This document shows positions 15,539 through 23,751 of a DNA stretch of 64,000 nucleotides, in pieces (position 1 is the stretch's first letter; every line of letters begins with the position of its first letter). This DNA comes from JBBREP01 sp036501845 (GTDB lineage: Bacteria > Actinomycetota > Acidimicrobiia > IMCC26256 > PALSA-610): the NCBI GenBank assembly GCA_036501845.1, contig DASXZO010000157.1, positions 1 through 64,000 of the forward strand. The letters are read 5' to 3'. The position numbers and the translations under genes were made by a program. The notes beneath the pieces were generated by a model that saw only the letters and a program-made list of their open reading frames with translations, was not told the origin of the DNA and searched no databases.

Positions 15539-16924
15539 TCAGCTGTCGAGCACTGCGCCGTGGTCGAGCAAGTCGGTGCGCAGGGTTGCGACGTCGATTG
15601 CCGCGATGTCGACGGTGTCGGTCGCCGCACCGTCGCGGCACGCGAGCGCGGCCGCGGTGCCGGCCGCTTCACCCATCGCCATGCAGCTCGCCATCACGCG
15701 GCATGACGCGAGCGCGCCATGCTCGGCTGAGATACAGCGGCCGGCGACGAGCAGGTTCGTAGGCACGCGTCCGCCCGCGCCTCTCGGGCCGGCTCCGCGC
15801 TGCGGCACGAGCGCACCGAACGGGATGCCGTAACTCGCGCCGTCGGGCAGGAAGCGGTACTCGGTGCCGCGCCCCGTCACGTGGAACTCCTGCGGCCAAG
15901 CCGCGACGGCCACATCGCTCTCCGTATGAGTGAGTTCGACGACGTCGGCGGCGCGCAACGTTCGCTCGCCCACGATGTGGCGCGTCTCGCGCACGCCCTG
16001 TTGCATCGCGGTTCCTGCGAGGAACGAATCGGCGAATCCGTCGACGTGCTCCCGCACGAACGCGAAGGCCTCCTCGGCGAGCCGCCGCCCCTCCAGTTCG
16101 CCGTAGGTGAGATCGAACAGATCGGTGCCGTCGAGCGGTTCACCGTGGCGGCCGACGCGCACCATCGCGCCGAGCACTTCGCCGGGACGGAACGTGGGAA
16201 TCAACGCGCCGCCGTCGCGCGACAGATGCGCACCGTGCGCCGCGACGGCCTGCGCGAGTGCGCCCGGACCGCCCGCGAGCACCGCGTCATCAGCGGCGTG
16301 CTGGATCACGAACTGCATCGACCCGAACTGCCGCAGGCCCGGATCGCCCATCGCCCACGAGGTGCCGGCCGCGACGGCCACATCGGCGTCGCCGGTGGCG
16401 TCGATCACCACTCGGGCCGCGACCACCTTCGGGCCCTGCTTCGAGGCGATCACGACACCGCGGATTGCGTGCGTGTCGTCGTCGAGCACCACGTCGGACA
16501 CGAGCGCATGCAAAAGCGGCGTGATGCGCTGCGCCGCTTCCGTCTCGGTCAGCAGGTGGTCGGCAAGGCGCTTCGCCGCCCACGGCACGTACAGGAACAC
16601 CGCGGTGTCCTTGAACGGGTAGGGCCCGAGGCCGGAACCGGCGTCGAGGAGGTCGCGCGCGAACTCGCGCGCGATTCCACCGGTGACCGGCGCGAATGAT
16701 CCGGGGCCATCGCGTAGGTAGAGCCCGCAGATCGTGCCGACCTCGGCGACGGTGAGGTTGCCGCCGAAGCATCCGTAGCGTTCGACCAGCGCGACTGTGG
16801 CACCGCCGCGTGCCGCGGCGAGCGCCGCGCCCATGCCGGCCGGCCCGGCGCCGCACACCACGACATCGACGTCGAGCACGACATCGGCATCACGCGCCGA
16901 GACGCGCATCGTCGCCGCAGGCAT
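15539..16924 (-). CDS. FAD-dependent oxidoreductase
   Basis: A 461-residue flavoprotein of the FAD-oxidored/succinate-dehydrogenase-like type. The N-terminal dinucleotide-binding motif VVCGAGPAGMGAALAAARGG and ribose-binding Glu (VALVERYGCFGGN) cover about residues 21-57. The YGCFGGNLT stretch, the VVIDATGDADVA motif (second GxGD-type FAD contact) and the C-terminal NLLVAGRCISAEHGALASCRVMASCMAMGEAAGTAAA match the PF12831 group of predicted FAD-linked oxidoreductases. Substrates are unknown for most members. The start could be ATG 16924 or the sixth-codon Met. It appears monocistronic. Confidence 0.85.
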   Translation of the reverse strand: MPAATMRVSARDADVVLDVDVVVCGAGPAGMGAALAAARGGATVALVERYGCFGGNLTVAEVGTICGLYLRDGPGSFAPVTGGIAREFARDLLDAGSGLGPYPFKDTAVFLYVPWAAKRLADHLLTETEAAQRITPLLHALVSDVVLDDDTHAIRGVVIASKQGPKVVAARVVIDATGDADVAVAAGTSWAMGDPGLRQFGSMQFVIQHAADDAVLAGGPGALAQAVAAHGAHLSRDGGALIPTFRPGEVLGAMVRVGRHGEPLDGTDLFDLTYGELEGRRLAEEAFAFVREHVDGFADSFLAGTAMQQGVRETRHIVGERTLRAADVVELTHTESDVAVAAWPQEFHVTGRGTEYRFLPDGASYGIPFGALVPQRGAGPRGAGGRVPTNLLVAGRCISAEHGALASCRVMASCMAMGEAAGTAAALACRDGAATDTVDIAAIDVATLRTDLLDHGAVLDS

Positions 16925-16969
16925 CGGCGTCGAGGGTAGGCGGCGGCCGCGTGCGGTGCGTGCGAACGA

Positions 16970-19450
16970 TCAGGCCTTGGCGAGCGGTGCCCAGGCGAGC
17001 AGCAACGTCTTCTGGCCCACGTCACGGAAATGCACGTCGGCCTCGGCCTTGTCGCCGTCGCCACGGATCGCGAGGATCACGCCTTCGCCGTAGGTGCCGT
17101 GGACGACGTCGTCGCCGACACGTAGACCGGCACGGTCGGCGCCATGGCCACTCGGTGCCGGCGCTCGCGACTCGCTCTCGCCGCCACTGGCACCGTCGCT
17201 GAACGACCCGCCCGAACGCAACGCCTCGCCGCGCCGTACCGCCGTGGCGACGAGCGACTCGCGGTGCGCGCCGATGCCACGGCCGCGCTTGCGCACCGTG
17301 CCCACCTCGTGGACCAGCTCGGCCGGAATCTCGTCGAGGAAGCGACTCGGAGGGTGGTAGTCGGTGGCGCCGAACAGCATGCGACTCCATGCGTGGCAGA
17401 GATACAGCCGGCGTTCCGCGCGCGTGATGCCCACGTAGCAGAGGCGACGCTCCTCTTCCAGCTCCTCGGGCTCGCCGAGCGTGCGGAAGTGCGGGAACAC
17501 GCCGTCTTCCAAGCCGAGCATGAACACCACCGGGTATTCGAGGCCCTTGGCCGAGTGCAGCGTCATGAGCGTCACGCTCGACTGTTCGCCGTCGTCGCCG
17601 TCGAGGTCGGTGACGAGCGACACGCCTTCGAGGAACGCCTGCACGCGATCGAGACCGTTCGGACCGGAGGCGCTCTCGCCCGCGCCGAGCTCGGAACCGG
17701 TGGGTTTTGCGCCGGGTTCACCGAGGCCGACGCCACCGATACCGGCGATACCCGCCAGGTCGCCTCGTTCGATCTGTTCGTCGAACTCGCGCGCCACGCC
17801 CACGAGCTCCTGCAGGTTCTCGATGCGGCCCTCGGCCTCGATCGAACGCTCGGCCTCGAGCTCGGCGACGTAGCCGGTGCGCGCGAGCACGGCTTCGAGC
17901 ACCTCGCCCACGCCCATGTCGTCGCTGTCGCGCTCGATGTCGTCGACCAGCGCGAGCAGATCGGTGATGCCGCCGAGCGCCTTGCCGCTCACACCTGCAG
18001 TTGCTGCCCGTGCGAGGCCTTCACGGAAGGGGATCTCGGCGCCACGTGCGTGGGCTTCGACCTTGGCGATCGACGTGTCGCCCACGCCGCGCTTGGGCGT
18101 GTTGACGATCCGCTTCCAGCTCACCTCGTCGTCGGGGTTCACGAGCGCCCGCAGGTATGCGAGCGCGTCCTTTACCTCGCGCCGGTCGTAGAACTTGGTG
18201 CCGCCGAACACGCGGTACGGCACACCGGCGCGCACGAAGGCCTCTTCGATGACGCGGCTCTGCGCGTTGGTGCGGTAGAAGACCGCGACTTCGCCGTAGC
18301 GGAACTCCCCGCCGTCGACGAGCCGGCGTAGCTCGCCGAGCACGAACGAGGCCTCGTCGTGCTCGTCCTCGGCCTGGTAACGCACGATCTGCTCACCGAT
18401 TCCGAGCTCCGACCACAGTTGCTTCGGGCGATGCGACGGGTTGTTCGCAATCACCGCGTTGGCCGCGTCGAGAATGTGCTGGGTGGACCGGTAGTTCTGA
18501 TCGAGCACGATCACCGTGGAATCCGGGAACGCCTGCTCGAACCGCATGATGTTCCGAAAATCGGCCCCGCGAAACTTGTAGATGCTTTGATCGTGGTCGC
18601 CGACGGCCATGACGCTGCGGTGCTCTTCGGTGAGCATCCGCACGAGTTCCCATTGGGCGAGGTTCGTGTCCTGGAACTCGTCGACGAGCACATGGCCGAA
18701 GTGGTCGCGCCAGCGTTGCAGCGCGGTGGGGTGCTCACGGAACAGGCGCACCGCGAGCACGAGCATGTCGTCGAAATCGACGGCCGAAGCCTCCTGCAGG
18801 CGACGCTGATACTCCGTGTACACCTTGGCAATGCGCGTTTCGTGCGGGCCGAACGCCGTCTCGGCGAACTGTTCGGGCAGGACCAGGTCGTTCTTCAGCG
18901 CCGAGATCTTGCTGTGCAAGCCGCGCGCGGCGAAGCGCTTCGGGTCGAGGCCGAGGTCGCGGCGCACCCAGTCGACCAGGCGAACGGCGTCGCTCTGGTC
19001 GTAGATCGTGAACTGGCTGCGGTAGCCGAGCAGGCTGCTCTCGCGGCGCAGGATGCGCGAGCACGCGGAGTGGAACGTGCTCACCCACATGCGCTGCGCG
19101 ACCGGGCCGACGAGGTCGCCCACCCTCGACTTCATCTCCGAGGCGGCCTTGTTCGTGAAGGTGATGGCGAGCACCTGGAACGGCGAGATGCCCTGCTCGA
19201 GGATCAGATGCGCCAAGCGGCGGGTGAGCACGCGCGTCTTGCCCGACCCCGCACCGGCGACCACGAGCACCGGTGCCGGCGGCATCGTGACCGCCTCGAG
19301 TTGGGCCGGATTCAGGTCGGTGTAGAGGTCGTCGGTGGCGCCGCGCGCCGACCAAGCAGGCGGCCGCGCGGGCGCGTCGACCGCACCATCAGGCGCCGTG
19401 TGCGTGGTGTCGAACAGGGACCCACTCCACGTGGGCGCGGGCTCCGCCAT
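16970..19450 (-). CDS. pcrA: ATP-dependent DNA helicase PcrA/UvrD
   Basis: An 826-residue superfamily 1A 3'-5' helicase for nucleotide excision repair, replication restart and transcription-conflict repair. Walker A GAGSGKTRVLT has its Lys at about residue 71. Motif II is VDEFQDTN, motif III AVGDHDQSIYKFRGAD, motif V VTLMTLHSAKGLEYPVVF and motif VI EERRLCYVGITRAERRLYL. The C terminus has the HGTYGEGVIL tudor-like module that in PcrA binds RNA polymerase, which supports PcrA/UvrD over Rep or AddA. There are also PcrA-like insertions and a Gly/Ser-rich linker before the C-terminal module. It starts at ATG 19450. Confidence 0.96.
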   Translation of the reverse strand: MAEPAPTWSGSLFDTTHTAPDGAVDAPARPPAWSARGATDDLYTDLNPAQLEAVTMPPAPVLVVAGAGSGKTRVLTRRLAHLILEQGISPFQVLAITFTNKAASEMKSRVGDLVGPVAQRMWVSTFHSACSRILRRESSLLGYRSQFTIYDQSDAVRLVDWVRRDLGLDPKRFAARGLHSKISALKNDLVLPEQFAETAFGPHETRIAKVYTEYQRRLQEASAVDFDDMLVLAVRLFREHPTALQRWRDHFGHVLVDEFQDTNLAQWELVRMLTEEHRSVMAVGDHDQSIYKFRGADFRNIMRFEQAFPDSTVIVLDQNYRSTQHILDAANAVIANNPSHRPKQLWSELGIGEQIVRYQAEDEHDEASFVLGELRRLVDGGEFRYGEVAVFYRTNAQSRVIEEAFVRAGVPYRVFGGTKFYDRREVKDALAYLRALVNPDDEVSWKRIVNTPKRGVGDTSIAKVEAHARGAEIPFREGLARAATAGVSGKALGGITDLLALVDDIERDSDDMGVGEVLEAVLARTGYVAELEAERSIEAEGRIENLQELVGVAREFDEQIERGDLAGIAGIGGVGLGEPGAKPTGSELGAGESASGPNGLDRVQAFLEGVSLVTDLDGDDGEQSSVTLMTLHSAKGLEYPVVFMLGLEDGVFPHFRTLGEPEELEEERRLCYVGITRAERRLYLCHAWSRMLFGATDYHPPSRFLDEIPAELVHEVGTVRKRGRGIGAHRESLVATAVRRGEALRSGGSFSDGASGGESESRAPAPSGHGADRAGLRVGDDVVHGTYGEGVILAIRGDGDKAEADVHFRDVGQKTLLLAWAPLAKA

Positions 19451-19537
19451 AGCCCGTTCAGGCTACCAGCGGCATGCGACAGAGCGGACGGATGTTCGTG
19501 TCGATGGCTTCGCTTTCCGGCACATCCGATCGTGCGG

Positions 19538-20197
19538 TCAGAACACGCCGCCGTCACCGACGAAGTTGAACCAGTGTTCGCCGCCACGGAACGGTTGCGG
19601 TGCGCCCACCAGGCGATGCACGCCGACCGCGACGACACCAGCCGCGTCGGGCGACTCGAACGCGACTTCCTCGAAGCCTGTATCGGCGAACCACCCACGC
19701 ACATCGGGCGTGAGGTCGGGCGGGCGCCGGTGGCGCGTCCACAACACGAGCGCGCCAGGCGCACACAGCATTGGCAGCGTGCCAACGAAACCGCGGATGT
19801 CGGCGTCGCTGATGTTGCCGAAGATGCCGCAGGCGAGCACGATGTTGGCAGGGACCGCGCCGGCCACACAGTCGCTCGTGGACGCGTCACCCTCGACGAT
19901 CTCCACCGCGCCGTCCAGCCCCGCCTCGCTCGCGGCGGCACGCGCGTCGGCGACAAGCTGCGGATCGAGCTCCACCAGACGGGCGTGCACCACACCCGCC
20001 GCAGGGCTCCCGGCGAGCGCGCCGATCACGTCGCGGCCCTGGCCCGCGCAGAGGCTCACGATCCGCGTGCCGGTGTGGCCGCGGCGCTCCAACTCGTCGC
20101 GCACGTGGCGCTGCACGATCTCGAGGCGCAAGTTCAACGGCGATCCGTCGATCTCGTACAGCCGATGCCAGTTCACCCAATGCGAATCGGTCGCCAT
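19538..20197 (-). CDS. class I SAM-dependent methyltransferase
   Basis: 219 residues. Motif I RIVSLCAGQGRDVIGAL (about 46-62) is a variant of the DxGxGxG SAM loop, followed by acidic motif II RLVELDPQL and motif IV ANIVLACGIFGNIS. The latter resembles small actinobacterial methyltransferases that keep GNIS or GNVP near the catalytic face. The C-terminal EHWFNFVGDGGVF tail is typical of that hypothetical group. The substrate is unknown. It starts at ATG 20197 and is divergent from the first sedolisin gene, with 261 bases between them. Confidence 0.8.
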   Translation of the reverse strand: MATDSHWVNWHRLYEIDGSPLNLRLEIVQRHVRDELERRGHTGTRIVSLCAGQGRDVIGALAGSPAAGVVHARLVELDPQLVADARAAASEAGLDGAVEIVEGDASTSDCVAGAVPANIVLACGIFGNISDADIRGFVGTLPMLCAPGALVLWTRHRRPPDLTPDVRGWFADTGFEEVAFESPDAAGVVAVGVHRLVGAPQPFRGGEHWFNFVGDGGVF

Positions 20198-20458
20198 CGC
20201 GCCGTCGCCGCCTCTCGTCTGCGCGCCGCCGAGCTACACGAACGGCGGCTTGCCGGTCCGCCCTCTCACTCTGACCCCACTGGTCATTATTGCCCTCACG
20301 AGCGTTCGGCGCGGGTGACGTTCCGGGCAGTTTCACACTCAACGGTTTACGAAGCGGCAGCGGGCGTGCGACAGTGCAGCTACCACGGGCTGAGGTAGGG
20401 CGGCATCGCGGCGGGGCGAGGACCACTCGCTTCTACATCCGTTCCAGGGGGCACGAAC
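20198..20458. promoter_or_regulatory. divergent intergenic region upstream of the first sedolisin
   Basis: 261 bases between the methyltransferase and sedolisin starts with no supported ORF. A purine-rich ccaggggg just before GTG 20459 is a possible ribosome site. No clear operator palindrome or -10 element was recognised. Confidence 0.4.
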
Positions 20459-23434
20459 GTGCGAACTTCTTCTCCACGCGCGCGGCGGCGAGCTGCCGCG
20501 CTCACAATCTGCGCCGCGACGACATTTGCCGTCGGCATACAGGCCGGCGGCCTCGCGGCCCACGCCGCATCTCCCGCGTCGACCGCAGCGCCCGACGGCG
20601 GCCCGACCCCAACTACAGGGGCGACCACCGATTTGTCGTCGACACCACTCGCGGTGCGCAACCACAGCGCCCGGCTCGTGCGCCCGATGACCGCGGCCGA
20701 TCATCTGCGTCTCACGATCGGGCTGAAGCTGCCGAACCTTGCAGCCGCGCAAAGTTTCAACGAGCAGGTGCAAGACACGGCCTCGCCGCTCTATCACCAG
20801 TACCTCACCGCGGCGCAGTGGAACGCCCGCTTCGCGCCGGCCGCGAGCTCCGAGAAGACCGTGCTCGATTGGGCCAAGACGAACCACCTCACGGTCACGA
20901 ACCGGTACGCAAACCGGCTGCTCGTCGACGTGGACGGGCCCGTCTCGGCGATCGACGCCGCACTCCACGTGCACATGGGCGAGTACACGGTGAACGGTCG
21001 GTCGGTGTTCTCGAACGACGTGGACGCGACGCTGCCCACTGCCGTGCAGAGCGTCGTGTCGTCGATCGACGGCCTGAACAACGTCAACTCGCCTGCGGCC
21101 GCGGCAGGGCCGTCGTCGTTCCCGCGCTACTCGGCCGGTCCAAGCGTTCAGGCCGCGGCGTCGGGTCACGCGAACGGCAGCCAGGCGAAGCTCGCCGCGG
21201 CGATGGCCGCGAAGCAGGCGCATCCGTCGATCACGGGCGGCAGCTACGACCCCACCGACATCTACTCGTCACAGGCCTACGACGAGACCGCGGCCGGTCA
21301 CGAGGACTCGTGCTGCAACCCGACGAACGCGGCGGGCAGCTCGCCGCCCAACACGTCGATCGCGATCGTCACCGCCGGCAAGCACAACCTGCCCGCCGAC
21401 ATGCAAGGTTTCCAAGGGCGCTACAACTATCTCGCGTACAGCTACAACGAGTACTACGTGGACGGCACCCCGAGCACTCTCGACTTCGAGGGCACGATGG
21501 ACCTCGAGTGGGCGACCGCGATGTCGAACAGCTTCTCGAGCTTCCAGACGACCGCGCACGTTTACCTGTACAGCGGCGTCAACGCGAACTTCAGCACGTT
21601 CGACGACATGTACAACGACGTGCTCACCGACGGGCACGCCCGGATCTTCAGCTCGAGCTGGGGCTGCGCCGAGGACTACTGCACGCCCGACGCCACGATG
21701 AACACCGACCACAACATCTTCACCGCGATGATCGGGCAGGGTTACACACTCGTGGATGCGTCCGACGACAAGGGCGCGTACTCCGATTGCTCGCACCAGA
21801 GCGTGCAGTTCCCAGCCTCCGACAACAACTTCATCGCCGTCAGCGCAACGAACCTCGAGTTGAACAGCAGCTCGCAGTACGTGTCGGAGCGCGCGTGGCC
21901 CGCGAACTCGTCGGGCTGCGCACACAACGGCGGAGGCGGTGGAGGTGGCTGCAGCGTGAAGTACAGCGCGCCCAGCTATCAGCTCAGCCCGAGCAACCCG
22001 AACTTCTCGTGCGGGAGCATGAAGAGCGTGCCCGACCTTTCGCTCAACGGCGACTGGTTCAACAGCCCGCAGAACATCTTTTACAACGGCGGGTGGTCAG
22101 GGAACGGGGGCACGAGCATCGCTGCGCCTGAGTTCGCCGGGTTCATGGCCCGATCCAACTCGTACCTCGCGTCTATGGGCAACCGCTGCGGCTCCGGCAG
22201 CACGCAGGCCTGCGCACCGGTGGGCGAGGCAGGAAGGCAGCTCTACCTTGCCGCGATCGACCACGCCGCCCAGGGCAAGAATCCCTACTACGACATCACG
22301 TCGGGCTGTACCTCGAACGACGCGGGTTCCGGATTCTGCGGCATCGTCGGCTACGACCGGGCCACCGGCTGGGGCTCGTTCAACATGCTGCAACTCGAGT
22401 GGGCGATCAACTACTGGTCGACGGGTGAGGCATCAGCGCCGACCGTGACCTTGTCGGGTCCGCTCACAAACGCGTACACGAACACCGGCACGCTGTCGTG
22501 GTCGGTGGTCGACAATGGTTCACCGACACCAACGGGCGTTTCCGGCTGGACCGCGAAGTGGGACGCCGATCCCGGTGATCCGACGTCGCACTCCACTCCC
22601 GGCAGCGGCGACTCCTTCTACAGCGGTCCGGCATCCGGGCACGGGAGCACGTCGGGCTCGGCATCGCTCGCGTCGGCAGGCAGCGGTTGCCACACGCTGT
22701 ACGTGAGGGCGTGGGACAACATCGGCGAGTCGGCCGCGTCGTCGTACGGACCCGTCTGCTACGACGCCACCGCGCCGACGATCACGGCGGCACCGAAGCC
22801 GACGCTGGTCGCCGGCACGAAGCTCACGGCGGCGGGCGTCCCGGTGAAGGTGGCCTGGACGGCCACTGACACCCCGAGCGGCATCGCGTCGTACACGTTG
22901 CAGCGAGCCGTCGACGGCGGCGCCTACGCCAATGTGGCATTGAGCCCGGCCACCGCCACGTCGATCTCGCAGGTGCTGGCGGCCGGCCACAGCTACCAGT
23001 ACCGCGTGGAAGCCACCGACAAGGCGCACAACACGAGCGCGTTCAAGGTAGGCACGAAGTTCAAGGTGAACCTCGTGCAGGAGAACGCGGCCGGCGTCGT
23101 GTATTCGGCCGGTTGGACACACCAGGCGTTGGCCGGTTCGTCGGGCGGCTCGGTCGACTTCTCGTCGGCGAGCGCCAAGACCGCGAAGTTCACCTTCACG
23201 GGCACGCAGTTCGCCTGGGTGTCGACGAAGGGATCGAACCGAGGCACCGCGTCGGTGGCGGTCGACGCGACGCCAGCGGTCAACGTCAACACGAACAACG
23301 CCAGCACCAGCGCGGCCACGATCGTGTTCGGCAAGGCGTTCACCGCGAGCGCCAGCCACACAGTCACGGTGAAGAACCTCGGCACCGCCGGGCATGCACG
23401 CATCGACGTCGACGCGTTCGTGTTCTTCAGCTGA
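20459..23434 (+). CDS. secreted sedolisin (S53) family peptidase with C-terminal Fn3-like and accessory domains
   Basis: A 991-residue exported acid serine-carboxyl protease. A signal peptide covers about residues 1-37 (Arg-rich start, then a hydrophobic ATTFAVGIQAGGLAAHA). The pro-kumamolisin activation domain (about 60-210; QYLTAAQWNARFAP, RYANRLLVDVDGP) is followed by the catalytic domain. The sedolisin residues are Glu344 and Asp348 (EGTMD), oxyanion Asp437 (ASDDKGA) and Ser553 (GGTSIAAP). The peptidase ends near 650. After it come an Fn3-like repeat region and a C-terminal beta domain beginning VNLVQEN, which is shared with the next gene. The start is GTG 20459. A hairpin at 23458-23488 follows the stop. 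The downstream paralogue suggests a tandem duplication. Confidence 0.88.
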   Translation: MRTSSPRARRRAAALTICAATTFAVGIQAGGLAAHAASPASTAAPDGGPTPTTGATTDLSSTPLAVRNHSARLVRPMTAADHLRLTIGLKLPNLAAAQSFNEQVQDTASPLYHQYLTAAQWNARFAPAASSEKTVLDWAKTNHLTVTNRYANRLLVDVDGPVSAIDAALHVHMGEYTVNGRSVFSNDVDATLPTAVQSVVSSIDGLNNVNSPAAAAGPSSFPRYSAGPSVQAAASGHANGSQAKLAAAMAAKQAHPSITGGSYDPTDIYSSQAYDETAAGHEDSCCNPTNAAGSSPPNTSIAIVTAGKHNLPADMQGFQGRYNYLAYSYNEYYVDGTPSTLDFEGTMDLEWATAMSNSFSSFQTTAHVYLYSGVNANFSTFDDMYNDVLTDGHARIFSSSWGCAEDYCTPDATMNTDHNIFTAMIGQGYTLVDASDDKGAYSDCSHQSVQFPASDNNFIAVSATNLELNSSSQYVSERAWPANSSGCAHNGGGGGGGCSVKYSAPSYQLSPSNPNFSCGSMKSVPDLSLNGDWFNSPQNIFYNGGWSGNGGTSIAAPEFAGFMARSNSYLASMGNRCGSGSTQACAPVGEAGRQLYLAAIDHAAQGKNPYYDITSGCTSNDAGSGFCGIVGYDRATGWGSFNMLQLEWAINYWSTGEASAPTVTLSGPLTNAYTNTGTLSWSVVDNGSPTPTGVSGWTAKWDADPGDPTSHSTPGSGDSFYSGPASGHGSTSGSASLASAGSGCHTLYVRAWDNIGESAASSYGPVCYDATAPTITAAPKPTLVAGTKLTAAGVPVKVAWTATDTPSGIASYTLQRAVDGGAYANVALSPATATSISQVLAAGHSYQYRVEATDKAHNTSAFKVGTKFKVNLVQENAAGVVYSAGWTHQALAGSSGGSVDFSSASAKTAKFTFTGTQFAWVSTKGSNRGTASVAVDATPAVNVNTNNASTSAATIVFGKAFTASASHTVTVKNLGTAGHARIDVDAFVFFS

Positions 23435-23457
23435 GCCGAACTGCTCGTTCGCACGGT

Positions 23458-23488
23458 CCCATCGAGCGCGTGAATGCGCGCCGATGGG
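23458..23488 (+). terminator. hairpin after the first sedolisin gene
   Basis: The arms cccatcg (23458-23464) and cgatggg (23482-23488), with an inner gcgcg/cgcgc pairing, form a strong stem-loop 24 bases after the stop. There is no T-run, as is usual for high-GC terminators. Confidence 0.55.
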
Positions 23489-23751
23489 GCCGGGCGCGAG
23501 CCGCAAGCCCTGTGACATCGGTCACCGCTTCGGCATTCCGCAAATGTCCCGAACCGGCCGAGAGCACCCGTCGACTACGCGCCGCGGTATGCAACCGATC
23601 GCCAGCGTGAACTCGGGAAACCCCACGCGCGCCACCAATCGGTATGCACGCAGACGCGCGTCGCGCACGGCAAGTTCGCGCGACATCGCGCGCGCGCGAA
23701 CACATGATTCACCCATGAACCTCGGCGTTGACGCGCCCGTATGCGCCGAAC
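23489..23751. other. non-coding gap between the two sedolisin genes
   Basis: 263 bases after the terminator hairpin with no supported gene. An ATG at 23715 opens only a short frame overlapping the second protease. The stretch gcgcgcgcgcg around 23690 is simple sequence. A promoter for the second protease is expected here but not identified. Confidence 0.35.

Noticed and set aside
18359..20398. A 679-codon plus-strand frame opposite pcrA.
   Set aside because: Antisense shadow of a well-defined helicase.
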